Positions 1-14,345 are shown, counted from the first letter of the stretch. The stretch: 64,000 nucleotides of DNA from Lenzites betulinus (GCA_022264855.1 JABYQU010000026.1:124001-188000), one strand, 5' to 3'. Notes: a model not told the origin generated them from the sequence alone. Numbers and translations are program-made.

Positions 1-1493
1 AGTTTGGGCGAGGATGAACTTCCCGACGACGAGGGGAGGTATAAGCGATAGAGCTGGAGCCCTGAAGCAGTGTGCAGGCTTGACGAGGAAAAGGCTGTGC
101 CGGAGGAGGGAGAAGAGGGAGGTGTCGAGGTTCCGGACTCACTTCCAGAGGGCGGTTCGGGGACTGGGGTGGCAGATGGAAGGTGCTGGCCGGGAGCGAG
201 GACGACCCATTTCCCGTCGGTTTGCGTATCCGCGACTCGTGCGACTTTCCTACCCCACTGCTCGCGAACGGCGCGCATTTTGTTCTCGTCGACCCAGCCC
301 TGGGGTATGTCAATCGTCCGCGTAGTGCGGGTGCTTGTCACCGTCATCCGAGAGTCATCAGAGCCGGAGATCATGAGCTCTGTGGCGCCTACAGACCAGT
401 GCGATGGGTACACCGGGGTAGCATAGGCGAGTACGAGCTTGTACGTGGAGGGGGATTGGCAGGATAGGACGAGCGAGCTGGGCGGATACGAGGTGAATGA
501 TGTCAATGTCTGGGTGTGCTGCACAGACTCGGAGGAGAGGTCGTAGAGGGAGAGATGGAAAGACTGAGATAATGTCACAAGGAGGGGATGGTGATACACC
601 GCATGGACGATCGGCGCAGTTCGGGAGCTTCTGCCTGTTGGCTGGTATGTGAACATGCGTGCGGAGGACGATGGTGCCTGGTGGTCGACGCTGAATAGGG
701 TGAATTCTCCCGTGGAGAGAAAGCAGACAAGCTTCCCATGGTGTCCTGACGCTGGTGGAGACTGGTCCAAGGCAAGTGCAGTGATGTGAGTCGTAATACT
801 GGGCCTACTAGAGGGACAGGATAATGCATGAGGCTCGTGCGTCGGTGTTGAGAGAAGTACGGTAGGCACAGTGCTTGGTCTTGAAGACGCCATGACCGTT
901 ACACTGCCCGCAAGCAGTAGATGGGTCTGTTCGGGGGCCTGTGTCCGTGAAAATAGCCGAGGTGGACCTCCCAGCTCGAAGTGCTCGAGGGAGCATCGAC
1001 CTTTCGTGGATGTAAGTCAAAGCACCGAGGTCAACGACCGAGTGACATACCTGTACGCCAGTTAGAGCTTATGCGAAACATCCATTTCCAGTCCTTCACG
1101 TTTTCGGACTTGGCCCTCCCGGGCAGGGGCTTGACCTCTCTGCCATCTCCTCTCCCGATGAAGCCCCGCACACCTCTGAGTCGAGTGCGTCCGAATTCAC
1201 TGATGTACAGCGACTTCCATAGCTGATCATATGTTGAGAGTGAGATTTCATAGCGCTTGCACGACCAAGATACGCACCTGGTTATCGAGGGATAGCCTGG
1301 CCCAATTCCTATTCGTGCGCTGTACTGCGCAAAGATCCGATTGCGAGAGGTAGGAGAACACAAATAGTACTATCTCGTCAGACAGAATATTGTCGAACGT
1401 CGGTTGAGGGGGAGCATGAGGGTGCTCTTCTGAGATAGTGTGTACTCTCTTGGGGGGAGGAAGCGACACTGGGGAGAGAGGCCGCTTGGGCAT
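1..1493 (-). CDS. F-box protein, 3' end beyond the window
   Basis: Probable substrate-recognition subunit of an SCF ubiquitin ligase. The start is the ATG at 1493, reading MPKRPLSP. Three exons are visible: 1278-1493, 1051-1222 and 1-1000, all with GT-AG borders and consistent phase. An F-box lies near residues 35-75 (ILSDEIVLFVFSYLSQSDL, then a conserved NWARLSLDNQ and LWKSLYI block spanning intron 1). The remainder, about 330 residues to the window edge, reads openly and has short hydrophobic strands, which could be a beta-propeller-like region, but I see no diagnostic WD or kelch repeat. It is transcribed away from the gene at 2642, so the two share an upstream region of about 1.1 kb. Its substrate cannot be guessed. 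The F-box call is firm; anything after it is only 'open and coding-like'. Confidence 0.8.
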
Positions 1494-2641
1494 GATTATG
1501 ATGTGACCGTGGTGGTTGTTGCGCCCCTGTTTTGCGACTCTCGAAATTGATGATACTGAGGATCCTAGACGAGAAACAATCCTATGCGTAGAAAACAGGA
1601 GTAAGCGCAAGACATACAAGTACTATGTCATGTCGGCAGCCGAAATGAAGCCTGTGTCGTTAAGCGCTCGTTCTTCCGGATTTGTCAAGGCGTTGCTTTC
1701 CGATAACATCGAACTTTTATGATAGCACTAGTACTCTCGAGACTCAGAGTTTCTCTAGTTTCTTACGACGAACTGAAGTCTCTCTGCTAGTATGTTGAAC
1801 ACGCCTACAGCTCCTGAAAGATAAGGCGTACTGGTTTCAATTTCCTCCCCTCAAGTTTGGAGCACGTACGGAACAAGCGAGTCTTTGACGGCGCCCGTCC
1901 ATTTGCTTGCATCTGCAAGCTCGAGAATTGAAGGGTATCGGCCGTAGTACTTGCTAACCATATACTATGGCCTTTATCCACCTCTTCGGGTAAGCAGACA
2001 TTTTCTATGAAAGGCTCGGGAAGTGGTAAGCCGCTTCTATCCATCGTCCCCTAGATCTAGATCGCGACCACAGACAATAAAGCGCCCCCTCTCCAAGATG
2101 CCGCTGGAGATGCACGTCTTGTAAAGCCACCGGTACCGTTCACAATAACGACATCTTGTCGCGAACACCTCGTAGGCTTCGAGGTTCTCATGGATCTTTA
2201 GGACGGTGCTCTACTATTGAGTGAGGGCTTCTACTCTGATGATTTCGCTATTATCATCCTTTGTGCCTCTGCCACCGCGTCCCGCTCGCATACTGCGTAT
2301 AAAGGATGTGCGTACCTCGGGTCCATCCCCATCTCGGATCCCTCGCCTATCCTCATACCTCTGCGCTTCCTTCCTCCTAATATCGCCGCTGGTCTCGGCA
2401 AACCTATAGACGTCCAAGCAGGCTCTTGGCTGTAATACCACTGACGACAACTCTTCACGACCATTCGACCATAATACGCCGCAACAGACGCTTTGTGCCC
2501 TCAGGAGTGGCATTTTCATTCGTCTCCAAAGGATTCCTGGCATTGATATCCTCGCCCGCCTATAATCACCCATATCAGCTCTTAATATCTCCACATTCGA
2601 CTTTCCCCACCCACCTCACCATACCCATCCACGCGACACCC
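1494..2641. other. Intergenic region between two divergent genes
   Basis: No supported gene. Short open frames here lack coding character and splice context. The stretch must hold the promoters of the F-box gene (leftward) and the gene at 2642 (rightward). I see no clear TATA box for either. Confidence 0.5.
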
Positions 2642-4127
2642 ATGCCGGCCATCTTCTCCATATCCCACCCATACGTGCAAGCGTACCTGGAGTACGCCCG
2701 CGATAGCATGTTGAAGGCCGAAGACAGCTCGCACTCACTCGGCGGAGGGTGCGAGTGCGCCGACATGCGGTGGCATGTTCTCTCGAACCACGCGCAGAAC
2801 GCATCGTGGTGGCGCGTCGAGTACGGCGGGGTCGCGCGCACCGAAGACGTCGCGGACGCCCTCGCGCAGCGTCTGCACCCCCGAGATATGCCCGAGCGCC
2901 CGCTCTCGGTATACAACGCGGAGCGCATCCTCGCCGTCGCAGCCCTCGCGGTGTTCCCGTTCCCGACGCATCCCGCGCACTGGGCGTTCTGGGCGAAGAA
3001 CGCGAAGCAGAGGGTTGCGGAGGTCGTCCATGAGGTTGTCTGTGAGTGTTTTTGCGCGTCCGTGTGGAGGGTGGCGGGCTGATTTGGGTACAGGCGAGAA
3101 GCCACAGCGGATTCGTCTGCCTCCGAACGTCCCGTGGATAGACATCGAGTACAACATGCTCACCCTGCGAGCGTACCAGAAGGGATGGCTCCCATTGAGC
3201 CCGCGTCCGCCCGGCGAGCACAGCGCAAAGGTGGCTGCGAAGAAGAAACTGGCTCTGGCGAAGACGCGCACCTCGGCGCGACGAGGTAAGAAGGCTGTCG
3301 CAGCTGTGGAAGAATCAACAGCGCCGACTACGAACAAGAATGGGAAGCGGGTCGCAGCGGTGGAAGAGGAGGAGGTCGAGGGCTCACCGGCGAAGAGGCA
3401 GAAACGTGGGGTGAAACTCTTGATGTCCCCCAAGAGCAAGGAGACGGCGAACTCCCAGGCAAGAACGGGAGGAGGGCGGTTTACAAGGGGCAAGACAGCA
3501 GGGACGCCCGACGTGGATGCGGTACGGACTCCGACGCGCACCCGTTCTCCAATTGTCGTGGACCCTGCGGACAACGCAGCCTCCCATTCCCGACTCACGA
3601 TTCGTATCACACCGCCATCGAAAGTTGGGCAACCACCCGTCCAACCCGCCCAATCCAAGAGGACAACTTCGAGCGAGTCCCTGGATGTCTCCTTCCCTCT
3701 TTCCCCTCTTACATCGCCGCCCTGCACACCATCCCGTGCGGCACCCTCTGGCTCAGTCTCTGAGTCGGCGTCTCCGACTCCAAAGCGTCCCATGGGTCGA
3801 TGCCTCAACCCCCGCGCGTTCTTGGAGTCGAAGTCAGACTCCGAACGCTCTGAGCCGTCGCCAGCGCCCTCGGGCACGCAGACAGCCGTCGCTGGCACTG
3901 CGATGTCTGATGCGAGCTCTACCCGCGCCGGGACACCCGTTGACGATGACGTCTTCAGCGAGAAGCTGAAGAAGACTGTCAAGGGTGCACGACGAATGAG
4001 AGCGTCCTGCACGCCTGAGAGGGTGTCTGTGCGGATCAAGGCGAAGCGGGACGGCAGCAGCCCAGAGTCGTCAGGGTCTTCCGACACCCCATTGGCGTGG
4101 CGGATGGCGGGGACTAGGCTGGCATGA
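2642..4127 (+). CDS. Conserved-looking nuclear protein of unknown function
   Basis: Two exons, 2642-3041 and 3094-4127, joined by a 52-base GT-AG intron, give about 477 residues. The first 180 or so residues look like a folded domain rich in Trp, His and aliphatic residues; the second exon continues it with EKPQRIRLPP and an aromatic stretch ending near WLPLSPRP. After residue ~185 the protein becomes Ser/Thr/Pro/Lys-rich and probably disordered, with a basic cluster AKRQKRG typical of a nuclear localisation signal. No catalytic motif is recognisable. I infer a nuclear regulatory or chromatin-related role only from composition. The start was chosen because the folded region begins at this Met and the frame upstream has no coding character. 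A long antisense frame overlaps but is a codon-bias shadow. Confidence 0.65.
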
Positions 4128-6201
4128 GCTCCTGTGAGCGCCGCGTCCGAACGGACAAGCTTGTATCTGTGGCAATACCATTGCCAATGCCGTCGTAATG
4201 TGTATCTGCCCCAAGTGTATCTGTAAAGATGTTGTATTTCAATATTTCGGAAGCTCCTGTAGTATCTTATAACTCACTTGCATAACCCACCGTGCTGGTA
4301 GGGGAAGAAACATAACATTGACCTTGATACGCGCTTAAGTAATTTCTGTGGTACTTGTGCAAGATCACGGAACGAACATGGCCCGAGACGCTAATGGAGG
4401 AGACTTAAGAGACGAGCAGGCATTCATTCGTGAGGCACCAGGTGGCGGCAGGAACCGAATGCTATTCCTGATATAGTGTGGCGCGGCAGAACACATTTCT
4501 GTGCGTCGAAATAGACAAGGAAGCTCGAAGTGATTCTTGTCTGAGTCTGCGTAGGGATTCGATTTTGGGCACGATACAAAGCCTGCAGTTGCAAATGATA
4601 TAATACATGACACGAGCGCACCTGCACAGGACCACTCGTCTAGGTCCAGAGTATATGAGAGGGACGGATGCATGAGAGGAACTATCGCGTGCCGGTTGCC
4701 GCAGCCTCTGGTTTGGAAGTCAGCGCTCTGGTTATGGAGACTTCATCGTAACACAAACCTCGTCTTGTTGCGTCCTCTAGTAGTTGGGTGTCTACGTGTT
4801 CAGCAGGAAGTTGCACATACCGAACGACCGACCCACGAATGAAGCAGTTCTTCACTGCCATCTGTGTGCAAGTTTGTACCAGTGGACGCGTTTCAGACTC
4901 GAATTACATACCATGTGTGGGTGTCGCGCCTCATCAAGAACCTTGATGTTGTCCAACCTGATATTCAAGAATCTTTGCAGAGAACATGGTGAACGCGCAG
5001 TTGGTCGGGAGAAGCATGCAGACGCACTGATCAACCGACTTGAGCGTGCCAGTAATCGAGAGATCATTCTTGAGCTCTACGGTGACCCTCTGATCAGTCA
5101 AGGTTTTGAATACTGAGAAGATGAGCTAGAGAAAGGTCGTTCAACATAGGATCGAATAGCAGAGTGGACAGTGAACAGACCATGGTGGCAGACCGCAAGT
5201 CGCGTAGGCCGCATGAGTAGCTGAGCGCTCAGTCTCTCGTAGCCACGTGGTGCGCATCGCTCAAAGCAGTTTGAATTTGAGACTCTTCAGTTTCTTGTCC
5301 TTGAAGTGATGTCTAGCTATAACCCTCTCTTCCGCCTACACGCAAACGCAGGACGCCAATCTTGAGAATAGCGCTGCTCTCCAGGTACTGCTGAGGTAGC
5401 TCTAAGGCTCACAGTATGACAGAGATGGGTGTTGCAACACAGCGATACGCCGAAAAGTTGGAGTTCTGGCGGTCTGCGCAGGTCTGCGCAAGCTCCACTG
5501 TATTTCACGCACGAAGGAGACGCCTATTTACTGACCGGGGTGTATATTGCCCATCACCGCCTCAATCCGGCGAAGACACGGTGAGTGTGCCAAAAGCGCT
5601 TATAAACACGCGTATTAGTTCCTGACCTAGCGCTCGGTTGGCCTTTGGTGCTGTACAGGTGCACCACACTTCATGCCTTTCCGACGCGACTACCATCATC
5701 ATCCACTGGAACAGAGGCTACAGAGGCCTTTCTACGCCACACGGAACATAGCGTCAGGCCGGGGACCGGGCGGAGCATCCTAGCTCATCCCCAGACCGTC
5801 CCCCTCTTCCAAGTACTTTACATCCATACAGACACGCTGGGCGTTTTACGGCGTGCAACAGCTGCGCCGATTCTACACTGTGCAGTGTATGACTGATGCT
5901 ACGGACCTCCTTACATAGCGTCTGCACTGCATACTCGCTTGATCGACATCCAGTGCCAGTGGGTACAAGGTCCCTTGCACAGACCGCCGCTCGTTCACCA
6001 TCACTGAATGTGGCAGCCTATCGATGATCGCTCAGGATGCCCAGCGCCTCGGTCCCGCTGCGGAATCGCTTACGCATCCGGTGGAAAAGATGCTTGACAG
6101 CGGCATTTGGAACGGCGATCTTACAGCCCCAATTCGATTTTGACGACGTTACACGGCGTTCCCGCGGCCACCATCATCGCCCCGGCAGATTTGCTAGGCG
6201 G
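4128..6201. other. Long intergenic stretch
   Basis: About 2 kb with no gene I can support. A 110-residue open frame at 4784-5116 (+) has a mildly charged C-terminus but no homology I recognise and no neighbouring splice signals. Confidence 0.45.
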
Positions 6202-6210
6202 TTTATAAAG
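6202..6210 (+). promoter_or_regulatory. TATA box of the aspartic peptidase gene
   Basis: TTTATAAAG lies 85 bases before the ATG at 6294. The identical 9-mer stands at 9257-9265 ahead of the paralogue, which supports it as the core promoter of both. Confidence 0.6.
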
Positions 6211-6293
6211 CACTGGACCATGTTCGCCCAAAATTCCGTCACCCTCTGCTTCCTTTCTTTCTCTACCCGAACTTCTTTGCCCGTATCTCCGGC

Positions 6294-8307
6294 ATGGGCT
6301 TTCTCCACTTCTACCGCGCTGCGATATTGCTTCCGTTCCTGTTCCACGTTTCTTCAAGTGTTTATGGGCAGACTACAAATGCCACCTTCGATGTAACGGG
6401 TCATCCTAGCGCGAACATCGGCGTTGCGACGGGAGATGACACGCTCGTGAGTGAGAGTTCCTTCAAGGGTTTGAATTATCTAACTGAGACACGCCAGTAT
6501 ACGGTGGATATCACCCTTGGGGGGCAGAGTGAGTTGTTCGTCCACGCATCACGGCATCTTTCTCAATTTTTTGCAAAGACTTTACTGTTCTACTGGATAC
6601 TGGCTCGTCGGACCTGTGGATCAACACGCAGGGACGCGATATAAAGTTGACGAACTCAACTAGCCTGAACACCACCGAGGTGTATGGACTGGGAGCGGTG
6701 CAGGGCGATATCGCGTTTGCGGAGCTCAAGGTTGGAGACTATGTCGTCCCTTCGCAAAGTGAGTGTGTCGCTTCAGGTTGACAGCTACCTGAAGATACTG
6801 AACGTGTTTTCTAGTATTCCTCAACGCGACTCAGGTATGCTTACACCAGCCTATAGTCTACTACCCGACTAATGAGAAGTAGATCGCGAACATCACCACG
6901 CTGGTGGACGGCTACATGGGGATATCTTTCGATGTTGGCAGCATTTTCGGTACTGTCTTCCAGGCGTGGGGCAACGAAAGCGCGCAGACGCTCGGCCGCT
7001 CCTTTATCACGAATCTCTTCGCCCAGAACGCTTCCCTCCCGAACAACTTCGACCTCCAACTTGGCCGCACGAATATGCTGAACGAAACGAGCACGGGGAC
7101 TTTCATCATTGGCGGCCACTCATCCCAATTCGGGGACGTGACCGATGCCCCGAAACTCCCCCGAGTAGGGAATGCCCGCTGGACCGTCGCGCTGGACAAG
7201 ATGAAGATCAACGGGGAGGCCTTCTCCTTCAACAAATCGTCGGTGTCTAGCGTACCAGAGGGGTCGCTCGTCGCGCTCCTTGACAGCGGCTTTTCAATTC
7301 CTCAGCTTCCGCCTGCCGCCGTGGACGCCATTTACACGTCGATTCCTGGCGCAGTGTTCTGGCAGACGGGCAACTCCTATATCGTTCCCTGCAATTCCAC
7401 CGCTATGGTATCTTTCGTGTTGGGGTATGTCTATGCGACAAGCGTACTGAATATGCAAATGACTGATGAGCACACTTCGACAGCGGCGAGGAGTTCTTCG
7501 TGCACCCGCTTGACCTCACGCTCCCGGCCACAGCACCTATCGTAATTAACGGCACAGTAACAGATGTCACAGTCTGCCAGGCCACCTACCAGTATTTCGA
7601 CCTCGACCCCACGAACTTCGCCGGATTTGACCTCGTCCTCGGCGATGCCTTCCTCCGTAGCGTCTACGCATCGTACGTATCAGAACCGCTCTTCCGTCAC
7701 ACGGCGAACGATCTGTCTCACACTTCTGCTTAGATTTGACTACAATGACACCAACCCGATGACGAACACCACCGGCACTCCTTTCGTTCAGCTGCTGTCA
7801 TCAGTCGACGTCTACACTGCCTTAGACGAGTTCTACGAGAACCGCGGCGAGGCGCTATCTGCGGCTCCTCCCACCATCGAGCCTGCGCAGTTCATTCAAT
7901 TCCCTCTCGCGATTTCTGGTGCGAGTACCACAAACTCAACGAGCTCCCAAGACAACACTCCCACAAACTCTACAAGCTCCCCCAACAGCGTCAGCACGAA
8001 CTCGACGGGCTCCCAGAACAGCAGCGTCAGCGGGGCGCTATCCGAGGCTGAAGTCCGGGCGAGTACGGACAGCGCGTCCGATGGCTCACTCTCGAACAAG
8101 ACCTTCAAGGTGGCCGCCCTCGCGCTACTCGGAGCGAACTTGTTCATCGGGTCCATCCTCCTCATCGCTGTACTCACGATGTGCGTGCGTGGGATGAAGG
8201 GTCGTCCCGTCACCAACGTCGGCTCTCGGTACGTGCCCGTTCGCTTCAAGGACGCGGAGAACGTCGATCCGGAGGCGGAGCCTGTTGTCCCTCGGTACAG
8301 CGATTGA
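6294..8307 (+). CDS. Membrane-anchored pepsin-type aspartic peptidase (family A1)
   Basis: Secreted, two-lobed acid endopeptidase of about 579 residues. Six exons fit in phase: 6294-6528, 6579-6758, 6815-6834 (only 20 bases), 6883-7424, 7484-7672 and 7734-8307. An N-terminal signal peptide (about 25 residues, ending near VYGQ) precedes the N-lobe with catalytic DTGSSDLW (Asp near 85). The second catalytic motif is DSGFS (Asp near 279), with the usual hydrophobic GFDLVLGDAFLR strand near the end of the C-lobe. The lobes are followed by a Ser/Thr/Asn-rich stalk with several N-glycosylation sites, one transmembrane helix near residues 515-540 and a short basic cytoplasmic tail. The protein is therefore probably displayed at the plasma membrane or wall rather than freely secreted. 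It is followed 1 kb downstream by a truncated paralogue that shares intron positions 2-4. Confidence 0.9.
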
Positions 8308-9256
8308 GCCCTGTAGTATGAGACTTCTGGTGGTACGAACTTTGTCTGTTTATATATTAGCTAGTATCATAGTCGCAACTATTGTGTATTGCACGCTCAA
8401 TCTTGACAATCATTTTCCCGGATTTGAGCAAGAATTGCTGAGACTCAGAGTTTCGAACGTCAGACGGTTGAGCATGAAGAGCAGAAGACGCCCGATCCAC
8501 GTGGCGTTAAGTTCGAGTGAATCGCGCGCGTCGTTCCTCTCCTCGCCACGCACTTTCTCGGTCAGGAACAGCCTCTTGGCCTACTTTTTTCAACTTAGAG
8601 TCCACACAGTGGCCACTGGTGAGGATCCTGATTGATCGATAATCTAATGGCTAGCGAAATACTTCTCAACGTCAGCTTCACGCTCACTACCTGGTGAGTT
8701 TTAGAGGACTCCGAGGCCGGACACTGCTTCGAGCCACGAGTAGTACTCGTAGCTGAGAGTCTGGTTTTTGATAATGATATCGCAAGCTCAAACTAAACCC
8801 GTCGGTCTTCTGAGACTTCGAGGCCGGATGAAACAGCTACTGCCCCAACACTGACCGGCGGCGAATGCGCTGCTATGGACCACTTCGGGTGTCGTCCTGC
8901 GGCACAGCATCGCTCCCTATCCTCGAAACGATCTCAGGATTGCAACTGGGACTGAAACATGAGTCGCTGCGAAGCCTATTAGGTATGTATACTGTCCCGT
9001 CTGTACGATGTGTACGGTACTGATGCGTTCGTGTATTTCCTCATACAGCGTGCTTTGCATTAGATATGCAATCTTGTTCATTACAATCAACAGGGGCTCC
9101 AACTGCGTGCTGGACGCCTATGCGTTCCAAGGCACCAACGTTGACACTTGAACAACAGCCGAGACAAGAAGTCTGTGGGTGTTACTCACGCGACTTGCAG
9201 GGCGGCGGGGTTCAGGCGACTTCTGTCGGCCGCTCAGGATCGCTTGTCTCAGCCAA
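8308..9256. other. Spacer between the two peptidase paralogues
   Basis: No supported gene. It separates the end of the intact peptidase from the TATA box of the truncated copy. No clear repeat at its borders marks the duplication unit. Confidence 0.45.
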
Positions 9257-9265
9257 TTTATAAAG
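9257..9265 (+). promoter_or_regulatory. TATA box of the truncated peptidase paralogue
   Basis: TTTATAAAG, identical to the box of the upstream paralogue, 59 bases before the ATG at 9324. Its survival suggests that the truncated gene may still be transcribed. Confidence 0.55.
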
Positions 9266-9323
9266 GGTAGTCAAACATCCTTCCAATAGGCCGTGCTCAA
9301 ACCTTTCCGTCTACCCGTCCGTC

Positions 9324-10613
9324 ATGGGATTTTTCTGGCCTGCCTTACGACTCCTCACGCTGCTACGCTGCATCCAGTACCCCACCGTGCTTGGCGAAGC
9401 CACTACCGACAGTATCAGTGTGAAATCTCATCTCAACCAGCATGGTACCAGCATGTTTACCACCGACGATCGCACGGTTCGCCTCTTACATCTGTTGAGC
9501 ATCACGCCGAGCTGACTGAGTGTGTTACAGTACACGGTGGATATTACCCTCGGAGGCCAGAGTGCGCCAAGCAATCATCTTCATTCGGACATGTCTAATC
9601 GTGCCTCCAGACTTCACTGTTCTGATTGACACTGGATCGACAGATCTATGGGTCAACAGCAAAGGCCTCGAGCTCCTATTAACGAACACCACGGACCTGA
9701 CTATAGCCGAGGATCATGAGCGAGGGCAGGTGCAAGGCACTCTCCAGTTCGCAGAACTAAAGGTCGGGGACTTTGTTGTTCCGTCGCAGGGTGAGTGTCG
9801 TCTGCCGATTCGATCGGAGAGAAGCTCAACAGTATTTGTTAGCTTTCATCAATGCTACGAAGGTAGGTATAGAACACGTGTGGCACAAGCTGAAGACTGA
9901 CATGGCTATAGTTAACAGACTTCGACCATAACGTGGACGGCATGTTAGGACTGTCCTTGGATAACTCCAACATATTCAACACCATAGAGTCTCTGTGGGG
10001 AGCAAGCAGCGCGATGGTTCTGGGGCGATCGTTCATCAATAACCTTCTGGCTGAAAACCCATCCTTACCTAGCAACTTCAACGTCCAGATGAGACGCAGA
10101 TACGTTCAAGGCGATGACTCTCTCATCACGAATGTCGAAGGCACTCCATTCGTCCAACCTCTCTCGACGCAGAACCCCAGCGCGCTGCACGCCGAACTCG
10201 TCACGGAGCGCGGAAATACTCTCGCAAGTCTCCCTCCCACGCCTCACCCCGCCAAATTCATACGCCGGACAAACAGCAACACCGTCTCCCCAGAAAGAGC
10301 CGTCACTGTCAGAGCGGTTGCGGAGGATGGCATAGACGGCCTGATCTCGGACAAGACATTCAAGATCGTGGCGCTTTCCCTGCTCGGTGCGAACCTCCTT
10401 GTCGGTCTCGCGCTGTTGGGGGTCACGGTGACCATGTGCGTGCGCGGGCCCAAGGGTCGTAGCGCAGGTCGTTCATCAGGCTCTCAGTATGCGCCTGCGA
10501 AGTATGTGCGCGCGTTGAAGAGTCGCGTCGCGGGCCGTTCGCCAGGCTCCGGGAAGTTCAAGAATATAGAAGAGCATGATACGGAGTCCGGCGCACTTTG
10601 GTATAGCGACTGA
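9324..10613 (+). CDS. Aspartic peptidase paralogue lacking the C-terminal catalytic lobe
   Basis: Tandem copy of the peptidase at 6294, about 361 residues. Exons 9324-9476, 9531-9561, 9611-9790, 9843-9862 and 9912-10613 stay in phase. The 180-base and 20-base exons have the same lengths as in the intact copy. The N-lobe keeps catalytic DTGSTDLW (Asp near 68) and the INNLLAENPSLPSNF block. Around 10098-10112 the sequence jumps directly to what corresponds to the last exon of the intact gene (TPFVQPLS), then a stalk, one membrane helix (residues ~280-305) and a basic tail. About 670 bases of the equivalent gene, including the DSG motif and two introns, are missing without a frameshift. The first intron has a poor donor (GTTCGC). 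As a monomer it cannot be a normal A1 peptidase. It could be a decaying gene, a non-catalytic membrane protein, or, less likely, a dimerising one-lobed enzyme. Confidence 0.75.
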
Positions 10614-12336
10614 GGGGGAGGGGCTCAGGTGGTGTTGCAACTCGCCAGGTCATCATGGTTAGTGAATGATGTGCAGGAAGCTATCTTATATCGTAGGAGT
10701 ATTATTGTGAAGGATGTGTGGCTAGCGGCAGGTGAGCGACTTGCTCCTTTCTGATTCTACTCAGTCACCGACACAACTTAATCCGTCCAGATGAACACCG
10801 GACACTTGGGCCTCAGCCTAATAGTACGCGTCGGGATTACTGTAATATCCGTAGTCTTCGAGGAGGGGCGAATGCTCAAACATATAGATGCGATTTCGCC
10901 TGGGTCGCTGAAGAGTCTAGGTCTAAGCACTTTCGCATCGATCGCTCGCAATGCCATACCCTCCTCATCCCCGGATACGAATTCCCTCTTGGAGCGTGCT
11001 CAAGTGCTCAAGTTCGTGCCAATTTTCGCAGATGGAGACAATCCGCGGAGACCACCCGTTCGTTCGTGCCAGTCGAAGGCTCGTATACTCGCACCAAAGA
11101 GCGCCCTCAGGTACGCCCTCGCATTCAAAACGTATGCACATTACACGTTGCGATTGCGACTGAGAACACACGCTGTCTTCCGCAGCATCGTCCCCCTGTT
11201 GGGTATACAATCGACCAACGATGGACTAGGGGCCGAGGTCCATGGCGACATGGCTGACACCCCTCCACTTCAAGTATGAGTCCGGGAACAATGGCTGCCA
11301 AGCTACTCGAGATCCACTCTCACCCCAGCCGTACTGCAACCCGTGAGGGCACTGTACACGTGCTTGAACGCGAGGTGCACGCTGTCCCATTGTGTTTGCA
11401 GAGCCCAAGATCAAAGGTAAAACGCCAAACAACCTCCCATGCCCGTACCGTCAACTCACGTCCCATCTTCAGCCCGGTCGGCACAGCGTCCCGCGAGCAT
11501 GCGAAAGACGACGCCTTGATCGTCTTATGGCCATCAAGTTCTCTCGCACTGCGCCCGCCTGAACTTTGTTTTTCGCACGTCCGCTAAGAATACACCGGCG
11601 TTCATGTTCGTTTTTACTCACATTCCAGGTTTTTCACAGCAATTGGACTGCGAGCAGGCGCGGGTGATCATGCGGCGCGGCTTGGTGAGAAGTCATAGGG
11701 TGATCATGCTCTGGTATGTGGTACACCGCGCTCTTGCGTTGTGCTGTATTGAAGGCCCTTATCTCGCTGGCAGGTCACTGTGTTTGTTGATATCGCATGA
11801 CTCGTACAACATATCCACGCATCGCTTACGCGTTTAATGCGTGTACAAGTGGCCTAAGTATTCGCTGGATCTTACTCTTCTAAACCGACCAATAGCCACA
11901 CCGGTGGTGCCATTCACGCGCAAAGGACGCGGCGTGGGGCATTTTTCACGATGACCACTGTTTTAGCACTCTGCTCCCTCTACAGTGAGTGGATCCATTC
12001 CGTTCTGTCATATCCGTTGTTATGTTCCTGATCATGCAGCTGTCTAAAGAACAGGGGCCCATGCAGTCTCGGTCACGAGTATCTGCGACCGACACCAGGC
12101 GGCCTGCGGACGTGAAGACGTCTGCGACAGCCTTGAGTCTTGGCCGGCTCCCTTGGACGAGGAAGTCGCATGATGTCCGGGAAGGTCTTCTTTTAGGCTC
12201 AAATAAACTCCTGTTCTCCTTCGCTGACGCGTGTTTCCCTTGTAGTAGGCCGCCGCAGCCTAACACGCGTTCGAAACTACATAAGCCACACAGCATACGA
12301 CCACTCGATTCCAGACCCCTCTGTTATTCGACAGCG
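10614..12336. other. Intergenic region upstream of the xylanase
   Basis: A 162-residue open frame at 10791-11279 (+) has a hydrophobic start but no recognisable motif and may be chance. The last kilobase should hold the xylanase promoter. One GTGGGG at about 11934 matches the carbon-catabolite repressor consensus SYGGRG, which is too short to be conclusive alone. No clear TATA box was seen. Confidence 0.4.
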
Positions 12337-13848
<1,512 letters not shown>

Positions 13849-14345
13849 ATGAGTCTGTTCAGCACACGGGGCTAATACTAGGAACAATGACAATGAACAT
13901 ACTGTTTACCGAGTCTCTTGAATGACTTGATAAGATATGACAGAGGAAGAGGGCAATATGGTGCCGAGTCCGGCGACTCCGTGGAGAAAGTCAACGAAGC
14001 CATTATACTAAGCTTACTAGTCACTTAGCACCTCGTACTTATGTCGGCATTGGTTCGGCATTAGGCTTCGTCAGCGTCTATGTACAGCCACACCGGTACC
14101 GTGGCTTCAACTTGGCGAGGGGCCAGCCCACTGAATCTCGGAGTCGGAGTGGAGAGTCAGACCTAAGCTTGCCTTCCACCACGAACCCCTCCACTCTGAA
14201 TACCAGCGTGTTACACCAACCCGACTCTACGCTCTTTCGACTCTCCCGGAAAGTTCGGATCAACCGGTGTGACTCACTTGGTAAGGCCTTTTGGTCAGGA
14301 CTCAGGAGCTTGCGCCACGGCACTGCTAATTTAATACAGACCGAT
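13849..14345. other. Intergenic region, xylanase terminator and TF promoter
   Basis: No gene. It holds the 3' region of the xylanase and the promoter of the first zinc-cluster factor; both genes run rightward. Confidence 0.5.

Noticed and set aside
2735..4087. A 450-residue open frame on the minus strand opposite the gene at 2642
   Set aside because: It is a shadow of the codon bias of the plus-strand gene. The plus strand has a well-formed intron and a continuous folded-domain sequence, and the antisense protein has no plausible domain.
4784..5116. 110-residue plus-strand frame in the 4-6 kb gap
   Set aside because: No similarity to known domains and no supporting splice or promoter signals.
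10791..11279. 162-residue open frame after the truncated peptidase
   Set aside because: No motif, no splice context and no similarity to neighbours; kept only as a remark on the intergenic region.
11989..12336. Open frame extending the xylanase 116 codons upstream
   Set aside because: The extension is non-conserved, whereas the Met at 12337 begins a typical signal peptide.
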